Assembly: GCF_965363235.1 (NCBI RefSeq)
Contig: NC_134843.1
Location: 52,199,535 to 52,263,534 of the forward strand
DNA length: 64,000 nucleotides
Direction of reading: 5' to 3'
From: Mytilus galloprovincialis
Taxonomy: Eukaryota; Mollusca; Bivalvia; Mytilida; Mytilidae
Below are positions 30,675-43,329 of this stretch, in pieces. Each line of letters opens with the position of its first letter. Position 1 is the first letter of the stretch. The position numbers and the translations under genes were made by a program. The notes beneath the pieces are model-generated. The model was not told the origin of the DNA. It was given only the letters and a program-made list of their open reading frames with translations, and searched no databases.

Positions 30675-33600
30675 CTGAAAAAAATACATCAAATAATATG
30701 AAGTGTACACTTTCCATAGGGTCCGTTTATATCACTGAGGCAATTAAATGAACGAAATATTGGACTGCAAAATAACAACATCAATGATCAACAATTGACT
30801 CCTTCAAACTAAAATATAAACATAAAAGAACAAAATAACAAAACAATAACTAAAAGCACGGATGATTCAGATAGCCGTGCACCTGCGCAAAATATGGTGA
30901 TGTTAAACTAGTATTTTTTCCATGTGCACAAACCTCCCCCGATACGTCGTAAGGGTTAAAAAAAAGTACTGAAAAATGATGAAATATTACCGAGGTTAAT
31001 AGCATGTGTTGTAATAATAGAACAATCTCTTAATATTCAAAATTTGTCTATGGTCTTTTCACAATGCAAGACCATCCTGTAACTTTGTTTCATTTATCAG
31101 CCTTTATAATCTTGATATTGTATTACTGCGCAATATTACTCTTAATAAATATATTTAACGACCTGTTGTGTTTTTATGCAAGGAAAATAACGATTCTTTT
31201 TCCCCTTATAAATGTCCATATTTTCCTTCTTATTCTAATAATTCTACAAAACACATAGTATACCACGCACTTAAACGCATGACCAGCTCCACAGCAGACG
31301 ATCACATTATCCCATCCATTCTTAGAACAATCATCCACAACAAAATGGCGGTCCGGTGTCATAGTGTAGAGACATGTCTTAGTGTACATTATAGGTCCTA
31401 GGGACTACAAATATTGATTCATTTATAAAGATCTAACAATTTCAATTTGAAAATTACAATAAATTCTTCTTTTCGAATCATAAATATACTTAATGTGCTC
31501 TTCGTAATATGTAATTACGAACATGATACTGTCCAAAAGCTTTTTCCACAGTTGAAGTATTTGATACGATACATTGGGGTTGTCTTTTTCTTTATATTTA
31601 CGCATTATTGTGCTTCTAGTTCATGAGTTCATATATTCATTTTAACTTCCATGGTACTTAAATATGTCGATATCTATATTTTTGCATCGCACAGGATCAT
31701 GTTTTTCTATTGCTGTTAATATGATGTCTCTGCACTAAATCGATTGGATGTCAGATGTAGACTGGTTGATATATTACTTTAGTCTTAGATAAATAATTTC
31801 TATAATAAGTGGTTAATGGCTTTGAACTAGTTGTCAGAAACTGCGAGCACTCTCAGATCTGTACTATATGTATCTTTTGTGGTTAGAGATGTATGTATAC
31901 CCTGCCACGTCCGGTCTGTGTTTTTGGTTAAATATAATTCTGATTTGTATCGGTCTGATACTTAAGCCATTTGTAACTGATTTTTATAGTTTGGTCCTGT
32001 ACTGTATCGCCACTAACTTATGTAATTAATGTAAAGGGAGGGTTAAGCGCATAGAACCATGTTTCACCCTGCTACATTCTTTATGCTCCTATCCGAAATC
32101 AAGGGCCCGTTGTTTCGTGCTTGTCATATTTGTTTATCATAAATTGATTTGTTTTAAATTAGTCAGTTCGTTTTCTTTATCAAATTCTTATCTTTTTTGT
32201 CATGTCGGGCCCTTTTGACCCTTAAAGCCGACTATATGTTATAGATTTTTCTCATTAAGAAAGACCGTACGTCTGTGATTGCTTACATTCACTTCATTTG
32301 AACTTGGATTGATAGTTGTTTCATTATCAATTATACCACATCTCCTTATACTTATATTATAAATAACTGATAAATTGACTAGTTTATGGGGAAATTTGCA
32401 AACATTTTTTTCCTAATATCATTAGGCCAATAAAATTGTCTCATCAGGTACACTCGTATATGAAGACAATATTACCCTTGGTATTGTTCTCTCCAGATGC
32501 TTTATGCACGCTTGTTCTCTTGTCTTATCTGCTTCATAATTCCGTGTGTCAACGGAAACAACTGGACCACCAGCGTCTATCCCAATTTTGCTTCCTGAAT
32601 TCCCATGCATTGGCATCCCATAAAAGTCGTACTTAGGTGAGTGATAAATCCATATCGGGTACCTTATAATAAATAAGGAAATACAAGATCAAAGGATATT
32701 GGCACAGCTACTGTCTGATTGAAGATACACATAGCATAAGTTGTGAGAACAAAATTTTAATGATAGCCAACAAAAGGATAAATTTCACCACTAAATTTAT
32801 ACATGCAAAAACGTTTTTGTAAGTCAATTTCTAATCAATTCTTGATTAATTCCATCTACAACAAGAACTGAACTTACGTTTATACATTTTTATAATGTTA
32901 CTGCGTTTTCTGCATGGATCACACTTTGACGGCAAATAGAACCAATGAATCCACAAACAGGCCATAAGACTTCAGTGCAATCTCGGCCTATTAATGTTCT
33001 CTTATATTCAAAATAAAATATAATTTTAACCTACTTTGCCTTTGTAAAATCCTTTACATTTGGTGTAGCAAAATATGTGACTTGTTCTTGTGTAACATAA
33101 ACGGGTATATGAACACCAATTGATCCAAGAACATGGTTTATCCAAGCACCAGCAGTGACTATTAGACGACGACACTGAAATACTCCTTTTGGTGTATGTA
33201 CCTGGAAAGTATAAGTGATATATTTGACAAATTATACAAAACAATACGATTTAATTACAACACAAGAGGATCTGCTTTTAATTATACTTACATTTTTTTT
33301 CTCAAGCAAATATAAGAAAATTTAAAAACTTACACTACTGGATAACATCAAATGCATAATTGTTTTAAATAAAAAAAAATCATCACTGGCAATTTAGCAT
33401 CTTTTGTTGATTGAGTGATATGTATTTGTTGTATTAATGCAACTTTGAACACTATTGACTTTTCATGGCGGCTATTTTTTATTTGAGTAAAGGGGTTTCT
33501 GATGAAATCTATAGATAAGAAAAGCTCTTCGTCCACACCAAAGTAAAGTGTAGTATTATTTTCACTGATGAGAAGTCGGTATGTTTTCATGATCCCACTT

Positions 33601-36600
33601 TCGTCATCATGTATCGCATGATCATCTTTAGCTCACCTGACCATAAAGGTGAAGTGAGCTTTTCTCATCACTTGGCGTCCGTCGTCCGGCGTCCGTCGTC
33701 CGGCGTCCGTCGTCCGGCGTCCGTCGTCCGTAAACTTTTACAAAAATCTTCTCCTCTAAAACAACTGAGCCAAATTTAACCAAACTTGGCCACAATCATC
33801 CTTGGGGTATTTAGTTTAACACATGTGTCCGATGACCTGGCCATCAAACCAAGATGGCCGCCATGGCTAAAAATAGAACACAGGGGTAAAATGTATATTT
33901 TGGCTTATATCTTTAAAACCAAAGCATTTAGAGCAAATCTGACATAGTAAAATTGTTGATCAGGTCAAGATCTATCTGCCCTGAAATTTTCAGACGAATC
34001 GGTTGTTGGGTTACTGCCCCTGAATTGGTAATTTTAAGGAAATTTTGAAGTTTTTGGTTATTATCTTGAATACTATTATAGATAGAGATAAACTGTAAAT
34101 AGCAATAATGTTCAGCAAAAAAAGACCTACAAATAAGTCAACATGACCAAAATTGTCAGTCAACCCCTTAAGAAGTTTTTGCCCTTTATTGTCAATTTTA
34201 ACAACTTTTTTTTCATTTTTTGTAACTTGTACAACAATTTTCTTCTCTGAAACTACTGGGCCAAATTTAAACTAACTTGGCCACAATCATAATTGTGGTA
34301 TATAGTTTTAAAAATATGTTCGATGACCCAACTACCAAACAAAATGGCCGACATGGCTAAAATTAGAACATAGTGGTAAAATGCAGTTTTTGCTTAATAT
34401 CTTTCGAACTAAGACATTAAGGGCAAATCTTTTAAGATTTAAATGTCCACCAGAATAAGATCTATTCCCTCACAAATTTTCAAATGAATCCTACAACCCG
34501 TTGTTTGGTTGCTGCCATAAAATTGGTAATTTTAAGGAAATTTTGCAGTTTTTGGTTATTATCTTGAATAGTATTATAGATAGAGATAAACTGTAAACAG
34601 CAATAATGTTCAGCAAAGTAAGATCTACAAATAAGTCAACATGACCAAAATTGTCAGAGAATCCCTTAAGGAGTTATTGTCCTTTATAGTCAATATTGAA
34701 CAACTTTTCGTCATTTTTGTAACTTGAAATCTTCTTTTCTAAAACTATGGGCCAAATTTATCCAAACATGGCCACAATCATTACTAGGGTATCTAATTTA
34801 AAAAAAAGTGTCGAATGACCCCGCCTACCAACCAAGATGGCCGACATCAGTATATACAGTAACAGTTGAGCGACACAGGCTCTTGAGAGCCTCTAGTTTT
34901 TATTATTATTAAAATAAGTCATGGGTATGTTGTTGAAAATGACAGCATTTCAGAATTTTGATAAAGATATGTGGCATTAAATCTCAGCACTAATATGCTA
35001 TGCATTCATTAGAATTAACTCGCAGTTTAGTTTTTTTTTAAGGAAAAAATGAAATTTAAATCATAATTTGGTTAACTGATTATCAAATAAACAAATGTAA
35101 ATAACAACATTGTTATGGTTTTAAAGTCAGATTATTATGTATTTCCCGACTTCTAACTCGGCAGTTCAGAAAATGGATTAAAGATAGTTCTATGATAATA
35201 AAAACGTTAAAACTTCTGGTACCTGCAGGTTTCCCTTTGAAATAAAATGCATCGTTTTAAATGTACTAGTTGATTATCCGGTCTTATCAGTTAATTTGAT
35301 AGCATTACATGATACTAAATGCAATTCAAGCTTTACATATATAAATACTTCAGCAAAAATACAATTGTTCCAATGTATCAACCTTTTGAAAATTAACTAA
35401 ATAAAAGCCACACATACAAATGTTATAAATATACATGTATTGTCAAATCGCTAACTACATAATTTTATGTTATTAGTATTAACATACCAGTACTCTTCCA
35501 TTAGGCAACTTTTCAATTTTCTGGACAGAACAGTGTTCTAAAATAGATGCGCCATTGGCTCTAGCAAGTTGAACATGAACAGAGTTTGCAAGAGCTGCGT
35601 CTACGAGTCCAGCTATTGGTTGATAAATTGTGTCGTAAGTATCATCTATTTCAAACTGTGGAAATTTAGCTCTCAGTTGGCTTCCAGTTAGTCTTTCAAA
35701 ACTGACAAAATAAAGATTAAAATAATATGCTTTAAAAAATCTCATCATTTAGCACTTTTTTGTCTCAGACACTTGGTTATTTGATTGCATTTGTTACTTG
35801 GAGTTTAACACCACTTTCAGGACTATTGTGTTATTTCTTTGTGGTCGTCAGTTTCTTTTGGGGGAGGAAGCTTGTCCGAAGGACTGAACTTCGGTGGAAC
35901 ACTTATAATCCTAACCTATTGATATTAGAATCGAGCAAAACTGCGACCGACAGGATTCGAACTCACTTACTCAGTTCGCACAGTCTAGAGACACAGTAAT
36001 TCATTACTTAGACTCGGCTATCCAGCCTCCGGGAAATAAATACATGTATTGGGTAGTGTCTTTGCAGAGAGGTTCTTAGTCTTCTTTTATATGATTATAA
36101 CAACGAACATGTTTATGTAACTAAGGTATCAAAAGTAAGGTTAAAGGTTCGATACTCTCTCCACATGCTCACACTTGAATTATTCGCATATCTAAATAAA
36201 AAAAAACCAATATTATATTAAACAATTACTTGTAACGTTAAAAATACCTGATATTATTTTCGGCCATTGCTTTAGCATAAGCGTCGATGACGTGAGACAT
36301 TTCGTCTTTCCTGGTAAATTGCACTCCTCCTGTATTGTAGACTAACTGTAGACCGGATTCCTTCTCTACTGCTTCCCATCTTTGTAAATTAAAATTAAGT
36401 AGGTAAATGAGTCGAGAAAAGATTGACACCCCATCCCTCCTTTCCCCCCCAAAAAAAACACAACACCGTGGTTTTCTTCTATACACATTGCGTCATGAAA
36501 TTAACGGTTTTGACTTTAATTTTTTGTTTACTCTTCAACCGTGTTGTTGACTGAAAATTTTCTATCAAATTGCCATGATATACGAGTGTCTTGATAGGGA

Positions 36601-39600
36601 TTTTAGAATAGAGAATAACGGATCATTACTGCAGAACGCTGAGCCAAAAGATATACAATAGAGAAAACAAAAGAATAGTGCAGAGGCTAAAAGAGAGAAA
36701 TAATGAGATCATAATCGAGGGGGGAGGGGGTGAATAGCGGGACCAAAAGAATTGAGAAATACTGACCTTAAAATAATTAAAAATAAAAAAATAAATCCAT
36801 GATAAATATAAAAACAAATGTTACTTTTATGAAAAAAAAATGACCCGATGGAACAACGACAGTCACTACGCTAAGGACCCAATCCAGACCCTCCTTTTGT
36901 TCATCAAACAAACCGATGTTTATCAATATACACTAAAAAGATATAGAATGTACTCCATTTCCCTTTTTGACAGCTCAGGGAACGACCGATTAACTTCCCG
37001 GGGGAGACTTATGTTTTTTTTTTTTTTTTTTTTTTTTTTAAATATTTTGATCCCGATTTTGATGGAGGAAACAAATGCTGGTCAAGTGGATAACAAACAA
37101 AATTATTATGAATGCCAATTCACCCTTCCCCCCATGCTGGTCAAGTAGATAACAAACAAAATTATTATGAATGCAAATTCACCATTCCCCCATGCTGGCC
37201 AAGTAGATAACAAACAAAATTATTATGAATGCAAATTCACCCTTCCCCCCACCCACCACCCGATGTTTTAATGTTAAATATTGGAAAAAAAATAGCCCGA
37301 TTGATCGCGTCAAAAAACTTAACAAATGTGTGACAAAGAACCCCAGCCCCCCTCTCACTTTGAAGTTAAACGGTTGCTCCATTACTTATATTAACATGCA
37401 CGTCTATTTTGCGCATACAATTGTTGGTTATAAAGTACTTACGCTTTGTAGGTATCTGGTGTAAGTTTAGTATATCTGTTATCGTGGTAAGCTAATCGTC
37501 TGTAAATAAAGATGATGAAAAATCACGAAATTTTACATTGCGCATCACTGTTGCAAACTAAACAAATTGATGATTAATAACTTTTGGTTTGCGTTTTCCT
37601 GATGAAATTACATGTTAACCAGGGAAAGCGTTATATAAATATTTTTACGCACCACATGTATAAAAGATTTTGATTTACTTTTCAAAAGTATACTCAAGAT
37701 CTAAGACACTCACAACATGCAAAAGTCAAACTATATGACAATTACAATCTGCCAATATTAGTTAAAGATGGATTTCATTAACAATGTCAGAGTTCTTATC
37801 TAATATGATGAAAGTATATTTAATTTTCCTTTTTTTAAGCAATTCAAATGCCCAGTAAAACAGTTATCGGTTGAATATTAGTTTTAATAAAAAGTGTGTG
37901 CTTACAATATTTCATATGGCACACAAAAAAAAACAACAACAAAGAACACAACTAAAGCATTCAATTAAATGAAAAACTAGTGAAGTTGCTGGTTCCCATG
38001 CTTTGTTTTAGATTCAATAATCAGTTCGGAAGTTTTCCTTCTATATATTTTCTTTTTCTCATTTTATCTTTCTGTAACCGTTTATGGTTAAATATGCGGA
38101 ATGGAGTTTGCCTATTATTGATAGCCATACGAAGACGTATGGTGACTTATATTTACATCCTTAGGTCTCTGGTAGAATATTGTTATCTCATTAACAATCA
38201 TATCACATCTTCATACATTTATAATGGATACCTTCACAATAAGATATTTACATGATCCTTGAGTGATCCTGTGAACCTCCATTATGATGTCCAAGTTCAA
38301 ACTGTTCAAGACCCAGAACATCTATTAAAATCATACAATAGATATACATTATAGAAATATTTAACACAGTTTTAAGTAACGATGGTCCATGGTCGCTGCT
38401 GTATATATTTACTGGTATATGTAATCTATGCCAGTGGCGGATCCAAGAGATTGATGAGGGCGTATTCCCCCTTTGCATCGGCAAAAAAGGTTCATGTTTC
38501 GAACCATCTATGGAATCTTTTTAAAAAGAAAATCATCAACATAAAAAAATGCATCCCTCCAGTCAGCAGTTTTTATAGACTTTTTCTAGAATAACACCCT
38601 TTTGAAAAGTATGCATCCACCCTATGATCTATCATTAGACAAGAAGATAACATCAATCGGGTACACATCAATCCTCGAATAGGTTTAGTGTAAACACGAC
38701 ATTAACAGTAAGGGAAAAACATGACCTTGTCAAGTGCCAATATACAGGTATCCACATTTTGTAGACCCTTGTATGGGCATATGTATATACACATCATATT
38801 TCATATTGACATGCATGTTTTTTTGGTTGTAAACATATTGGCCCTAATGGATATTACACCGTAGTGGAGTAACACAGTTTAGCTGGAGACAAAAGGAAAT
38901 ATATTTACTATGATAACTGGGCTTACACGGTTCATACAAATATTTAATTTATACATTGTCAGGGATAAGATATTCCCGAATTCGTGGTGCACAAAACCAT
39001 GGGGGAATCACCTCTCAGTGGCGTAGCCAGAGTTGAAATGATGTGGATGTTTCGCCGAGCGGAGCGAGGCGAAAAAAATTTTGGACCTTTTTATGCAGAT
39101 TTTTTTTTATTTAAGCACATGTACTCCCCCAGAATCCGACACTATTGAGATCTTTGTTTAAATTCAAAATACCAACCAATACATATATTTACATTTAACC
39201 AAATTTTATTGTTTCCTGGAAACTACCATTATTCAATTCATAAATAAAGTTTCCCACCCAATCTTATATTTGACATATCAAAAACGGACCCCATTACAGC
39301 CGCTACGGTACTTCTGTATAATTTAGCGGAACTTCGGAATATAGGAACTGAAGTGACTTCTCTTTCCAGGAATATGAGTCTACAACCTTGGGTTTTTCAT
39401 TTTTGATTACTAAGCTAAACGCATTGCAGGAGACATAAAAATACCGGGCGTCCGATCGTCCGGTCTTTTTAGCACTCTCATGTGCACAATTCTTGTCAGA
39501 TTAAGTGAAACTCATATCATAAGCAATGTCTTAGACAATTTGAAAATTAGTCGTAATCAAATATTTTTAACCAGTTATGACCCTTTGAAATATAAATTGT

Positions 39601-41812
39601 AATGGAATTCCCATTTCATTTGCTGTGTAGCTTTTATTTCTCTTAAGATATTGAAAATAAAAAAGAAATAAGAAAAACAATGCTTTTTAGTTATTCCCTT
39701 GTACCTTGCCCTTTGATAGATAAAATATGACATGTAATGTGCATGGCGGGGAACATTGGATCTTTGTTCTTTACGGATTGAAAATAAAATTAGTATTTGA
39801 ACCTAGATAGAAACGGGAATTCATAAGCCTAGGACTAGCCTATTACAATTGATTTTTGTTATCACGTCGTTTACTATGTCGTAAGAAACGATATGGTGTT
39901 TTAGTTGTTAGTTGCTATAGTCAAATGAGAAGGCATCTCTCCACTAGGTTCAATTTCAGATGAAACATGTCCACGGGTCTGCGTATCAGTCCTCTCCGCT
40001 TTTTTTACGAGCAAAAACTTGAAACACTATTCTGCGATTCAACTATCTTGTTTACATAAACTAAATTATCCGAAATGAAAGACCAGGCATACTGCTTCGA
40101 AAATGACTGGACGTTAATCTTATATCCCAGCCTTGTTACATTTGGATACTTCCGAGTTAAACTGCTGCTATTTTTTTTTGTCAAAATGATGTGGATGCTT
40201 GTGCATCTGAGCATACATGCAAGCTACACCACTGCCTCTGTTACACTATAAGTTTAATCCGTCTAAAGTGATTTGTTTGGTTTGCCTTCAACAGGGTCGC
40301 TCTAATAAAAGCCAAGGATGTACAAGTACCGAAACACGCATAGATGTTATACCCAGTTTCATCTGAGGTAAACTTTTCCTGCGGGAGATACAACATTGCT
40401 TGCCATCACCTGAACTTGCGTATAAATTAAAAACTATGACTGATTATCAAAATATTTACGTCATAATCGCCAAACAGCAACTAAATTGCCTTATTTGGTT
40501 TTTTGTAATGTACATCAATAACAAAAAATGTTTAAACCGATTCTAAAAGGGATTGCTTATATAGAAGTTTCTTGTCAAAAAAAAAAAGAGACACAATGCA
40601 AGAAACATTTTTTTTTCATCCAGAGGACATTAGCTGCTAATATGACTCTTGTCTCCAAATAAAAACAAGAACCAAATGGAATGCTTTTTTATATTATATT
40701 TACCCCTTATACATGTTATACTTAGTGCTTAATTTTTTTTCCCAAATTTAACATCAATTGATATCAATACCAGTTGAAAACACAGAGGTTAAACATTATT
40801 CTGTTATCTCTGGACACCTAGCTACTCCCCGTTGTGAAATAGTTTTTCGAAAAATGGGTCAGTAAAAAAAACTTTATAATACTACAATAGATATGTCCTT
40901 TCAATAATTTTGACCAACATGACGGGTTGACATTTTTACTGTCAGTAGCAAAATGGGAGCATTTTTGACACGGTAGAATTGTATCCTTGCACCATAAAAT
41001 CTACACCTATCTCACACTCTGTAGTTAACTTGTTACAATTAAGAGTTCGTTTTAATGTGACTAGCTTTAATCCCGCTTCGATTGTTTTCACTTGTCCTTA
41101 GTCTGCTGGAATCAGATGTTTAGAGGTTATCGTCTGTTTATGTGGTTCATAAGGGTTTTGCGTTTCTCTTTTTTATATACATTAGACCATTGTGTTTCCT
41201 GTCTTCTGGAATGGTTACACTAGGGGTGGGGGTGGGGTGGGAGGTTGGGCTTTATAGCTAACTGTTCGGTGTGAGCCATTGTTCCATGCTAAATGCCGTA
41301 CCGTGACCTATACTGGTTTACTTTTATAAAGTGTTACCTGGATGGAGAGCTGTCGCATGGGCACGCATACCACATCGTCTTATATCTATTAATTTAAGTA
41401 ATAATTCATGGTAACGTCAATTTCTAACGCATGTGATTGCATATACTATGAGATAAGAACATGCTTATCTGAACATCATGTACAAGCTTAACTACAGGAC
41501 CTAAACGCCAAAGGTGCATTGTTTTTGTTATCCCTAGTCAAGCCTTGGGGTTCCTACATCGAAGGTATATGATGATAGATCGATTTATTCGTTACATGCC
41601 AGTATGTGACATTCAGCATTTCACTGGTATATGCATAGTGTGATATACATGTATATACTTAATGAATGTTTTAAGTGTCTATTACTTGAAATTGAATTGA
41701 AAATATATAGAAACGTACCTATACCGGTTTTTTTCGAGAGCCAATATAATGTCCCACTACCAACTCCACCACAGCCGACAACAATGTACTCAAAATAACT
41801 TCTTCCGTCCAT
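30494..41812 (-). CDS. PIPOX: Peroxisomal sarcosine/pipecolate oxidase-like flavoenzyme, nine exons
   Basis: Exons (minus): 41812-41719, 38321-38252, 37499-37443, 36379-36248, 35701-35488, 33201-33035, 32662-32476, 31404-31271, 30674-30494. All junctions are GT-AG and phases agree, giving 411 aa (human PIPOX is about 390). Exon 1 has the FAD-binding VVGCGGVGSGTLYWLSKKTG. Exon 2 has LGLEQFELGHHNGGSQDHSR and exon 3 continues IRLAYHDNRY, the conserved HSR-IRxAY block. Exon 6 has RRLIVTAGAWI. Exon 8 has KTCLYTMTPDRHFVVDD, whose Cys matches the residue that links FAD covalently in this family, and GAGHAFK. The C-terminus is SKL, a type 1 peroxisomal signal. The enzyme should oxidise an N-methyl or cyclic imino acid (sarcosine, pipecolate or proline-like) to an imine with release of peroxide; the substrate cannot be fixed from sequence. 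A broken partial duplicate lies at 50.9-59.6 kb. Confidence 0.92.
31690..32350 (+). repeat. Interspersed repeat in PIPOX-like intron 7
   Basis: From 'tgcatcgcacaggatcat' to 'taccacatctccttata'. Its end 'gatagttgtttcattatcaa' is a diverged form of the 'gagagttgtctcattggca' end of the common mussel repeat. No coding sequence. Confidence 0.5.
33631..34901 (+). repeat. Large interspersed repeat with three internal units, PIPOX-like intron 5
   Basis: Starts 'agctcacctgaccataaagg' and ends 'gctcttgagagcctctagtt', boundaries I recall for an abundant bivalve element. Inside are three diverged units of about 480 bp beginning near 33740, 34215 and 34715. Each has 'gggccaaattta', 'cttggccacaatcat', 'aagatggccg' and (in two) 'ttggttattatcttgaa'. 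No open frame of note. Confidence 0.75.
33674..33731 (+). repeat. 14-bp tandem repeat, four copies
   Basis: 'ggcgtccgtcgtcc' is repeated four times without a mismatch near the start of the large repeat. Such a run is likely to vary in copy number. Confidence 0.85.
34920..35480. other. Intron sequence, nothing supported
   Basis: Part of PIPOX-like intron 5; AT-rich with no feature I can name. Confidence 0.45.
35750..36030 (-). repeat. tRNA-derived SINE in PIPOX-like intron 4
   Basis: The minus strand starts near 36030 with 'ggctggatagccgagtctaa' (A-box-like) and 'gagttcgaatcctgtcggtc' (B box), a decayed Leu/Ser-type tRNA head. The body includes 'ttccaccgaagttcagtcct' and 'ggaagcttcctccccc'-like sequence, reading on plus as 'ttttgggggaggaagcttgt'. 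The body resembles a mollusc SINE core I recall. It is transcribed in the same direction as the gene. Confidence 0.65.
36640..37070. other. Intron 3 low-complexity DNA
   Basis: Purine-rich 'aggggggagggggtg' near 36719 and a T run of about 23 bases at 37017-37039. No gene seen. Confidence 0.5.
37074..37249 (+). repeat. Minisatellite, three copies of about 59-bp unit
   Basis: Unit: 'atgctggtcaagtagataac', 'aaacaaaattattatgaatg', 'caaattcacccttcccccc'. Copies begin at about 37075, 37133 and 37192 with few differences. Located in PIPOX-like intron 3, about 190 bp from exon 3. Confidence 0.9.
38431..38640 (+). repeat. Partial 'cagtggcggatcc' (hAT-like) repeat in intron 1
   Basis: 'cagtggcggatccaagagat' is a typical outer end of short hAT-like elements; the opposite end is not clear. 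Confidence 0.4.
39016..40234. mobile_element. hAT-like element relic in PIPOX-like intron 1
   Basis: Left end 'cagtggcgtagccagagttg', right end the reverse complement of 'cagtggtgtagcttgcat', so about 12 bp of inverted repeat with one mismatch. 'aaatgatgtggatg' occurs near both ends. I see no transposase motif and no clear 8-bp target duplication. It could be two ends from different copies. Confidence 0.4.
41130..41395 (-). repeat. Inverted copy of the common mussel repeat
   Basis: 'actgttcggtgtgagccatt', 'ccgtaccgtgacctatactg' and 'ggagagctgtcgcatgggca' are the reverse strand of the family at 42600-42805. Confidence 0.7.
41719..41812 (-). CDS. PIPOX: PIPOX-like exon 1 (start and FAD dinucleotide motif)
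   Basis: 31 codons plus one base from MDGRSYFEYIVVGCGGVGSG to the donor TATAG|GTACG. The ATG is the only start that places the beta-strand and glycine motif at the very N-terminus, as in the family. A duplicate of this exon is at 59488-59581. Confidence 0.88.
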
Positions 41813-41849
41813 GATATTATTTCTATTATTTACTTACAGACTTCACGAG

Positions 41850-42580
41850 ATAAATAAACCTGACATACTTATTTAAAGATAAAATTGTCAAGGCTAAATG
41901 ATAATATACCTGTACAAAACCGTTCGTTCGTTTCAATGAATATACTGAATTATTATGAAAGCGCAATTATAGATAAAAATAGATAATTAAGGACACCCGA
42001 TTTGAATATATATGCACCCTGTTTATATTTGTTAGGATGTACGTTATTGAATTGGTCTATGATGAAAAATGTAATATCAATGGTAATATCAATGGTAATG
42101 ACTATTCGGATTTAAACTTTTCATAACAGAACTTTTATTAATCTTAAACACTAAAAACCGTAAATTTGAAGAACCATTTCGAAACAAAAAGTTATTTTCA
42201 AACACAAAAATTGAAAATGATTTCAATTACAAAAAGAATGATCGTCTCTATGGCTTGAAGTAAGTGGTTATTTAATTTTACATTGTTTTTTACTTCATTT
42301 TTATATGTCACAAAATTACTTATTGTGTTCAGTTTTTGTTGTTTTTATTTACAGCAACTAACAATTTCAACAAAAAGCTGTGTTGAAAATTTTTCCAATT
42401 TAAATGCATTTCAGTCTGGTTTAGTACCATACTTAAATTCAAACAAAACGAGAGGATTTTAAAAACCAATGTGCACTTAAAGTACATTTGTGTAGATTCA
42501 TGGTATACCGCCATCTTGGATCGTACAATCGCGGTACAAAATCGGTCTATTTATTTGCTCAAATCTGCAAATTTTGAAAC
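41850..42580. other. 5' flank of the PIPOX-like gene
   Basis: AT-rich. 41820-42300 is conserved with 59590-60130 in the duplicated segment, so it probably contains the ancestral promoter, but I see no specific promoter motif. Confidence 0.5.
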
Positions 42581-42599
42581 AGATTTGCAATTTAATAGC

Positions 42600-42810
42600 T
42601 AGAAATAGGAAGATGTGGTGTGAGTGCCAATGAGACAACTCTCCATCCAAATAACAATTTATAAAAGTAAACCATTATAGGTCAACGTACGGCATTCAAC
42701 ACGGAACAACACCGAACAAAAAGCTATAAAGGGCCCCAAAATTACTATAACTTTTGTAAAACCATTCAAACGGGAAAACCAACGGTCTAATCTATATAAA
42801 AAGGGCTGTT
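42600..42810 (+). repeat. Interspersed repeat, 'gatgtggtgtgagtgccaa' family
   Basis: 'aagatgtggtgtgagtgcca', 'aacgtacggcattcaacacg', 'gggaaaaccaacggtctaat'. The last words also occur at about 26278-26300. Confidence 0.75.
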
Positions 42811-43329
42811 TATCTTAATACAATGGTGATTAATTGTATTATCAAATTATTTAAGCAAAGATAAGATCTTGCGTTTTTTTTTCTTCAAATAAGCCATTTA
42901 AGGGGAGGTACAAAAACAAAAAATGAAATTCTTTCAGAAAAAAATTAAATTTGACTGATAGTGAAATTTTTAATTTTTACTTGTAGCAAGAAAAAAAATT
43001 CGGAGACACCATTTTTTTAAATTTTATTATCTTAAAATATATTATAAAACCCATCTTCTAACAATTTATTTCATAATTTTATCTCATATATTTCTTTTGA
43101 TGCACACAAATGTGTTTTTTTTATGAACAATCTAACCAAATTTAGGCAATTTTCAACGACTCATAGCTTGGGAAATAGCACGGTGATCCATTCTTTATAT
43201 CATATTTTTGAAAAACATCATTATTATAGTAAAATCTTCATTTTGGCAAAGTACAATAAAATTCTATCTCAAGAAATATATATCGATGATCTACCTAAAA
43301 CCTTTTCCTTTGAAAAAGCTTACTGTTTT

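Noticed and set aside
32620-32645. Possible MITE end 'cgtacttaggtgag' resembling the 23313 element
   Set aside because: It is the coding sequence of oxidase exon 7 (HSPKYD); the match is only about 12 bp and accidental.
33674-33731. CRISPR-like array (14-bp repeats)
   Set aside because: No spacers between units, and the sequence is a simple tandem repeat in a eukaryotic intron.
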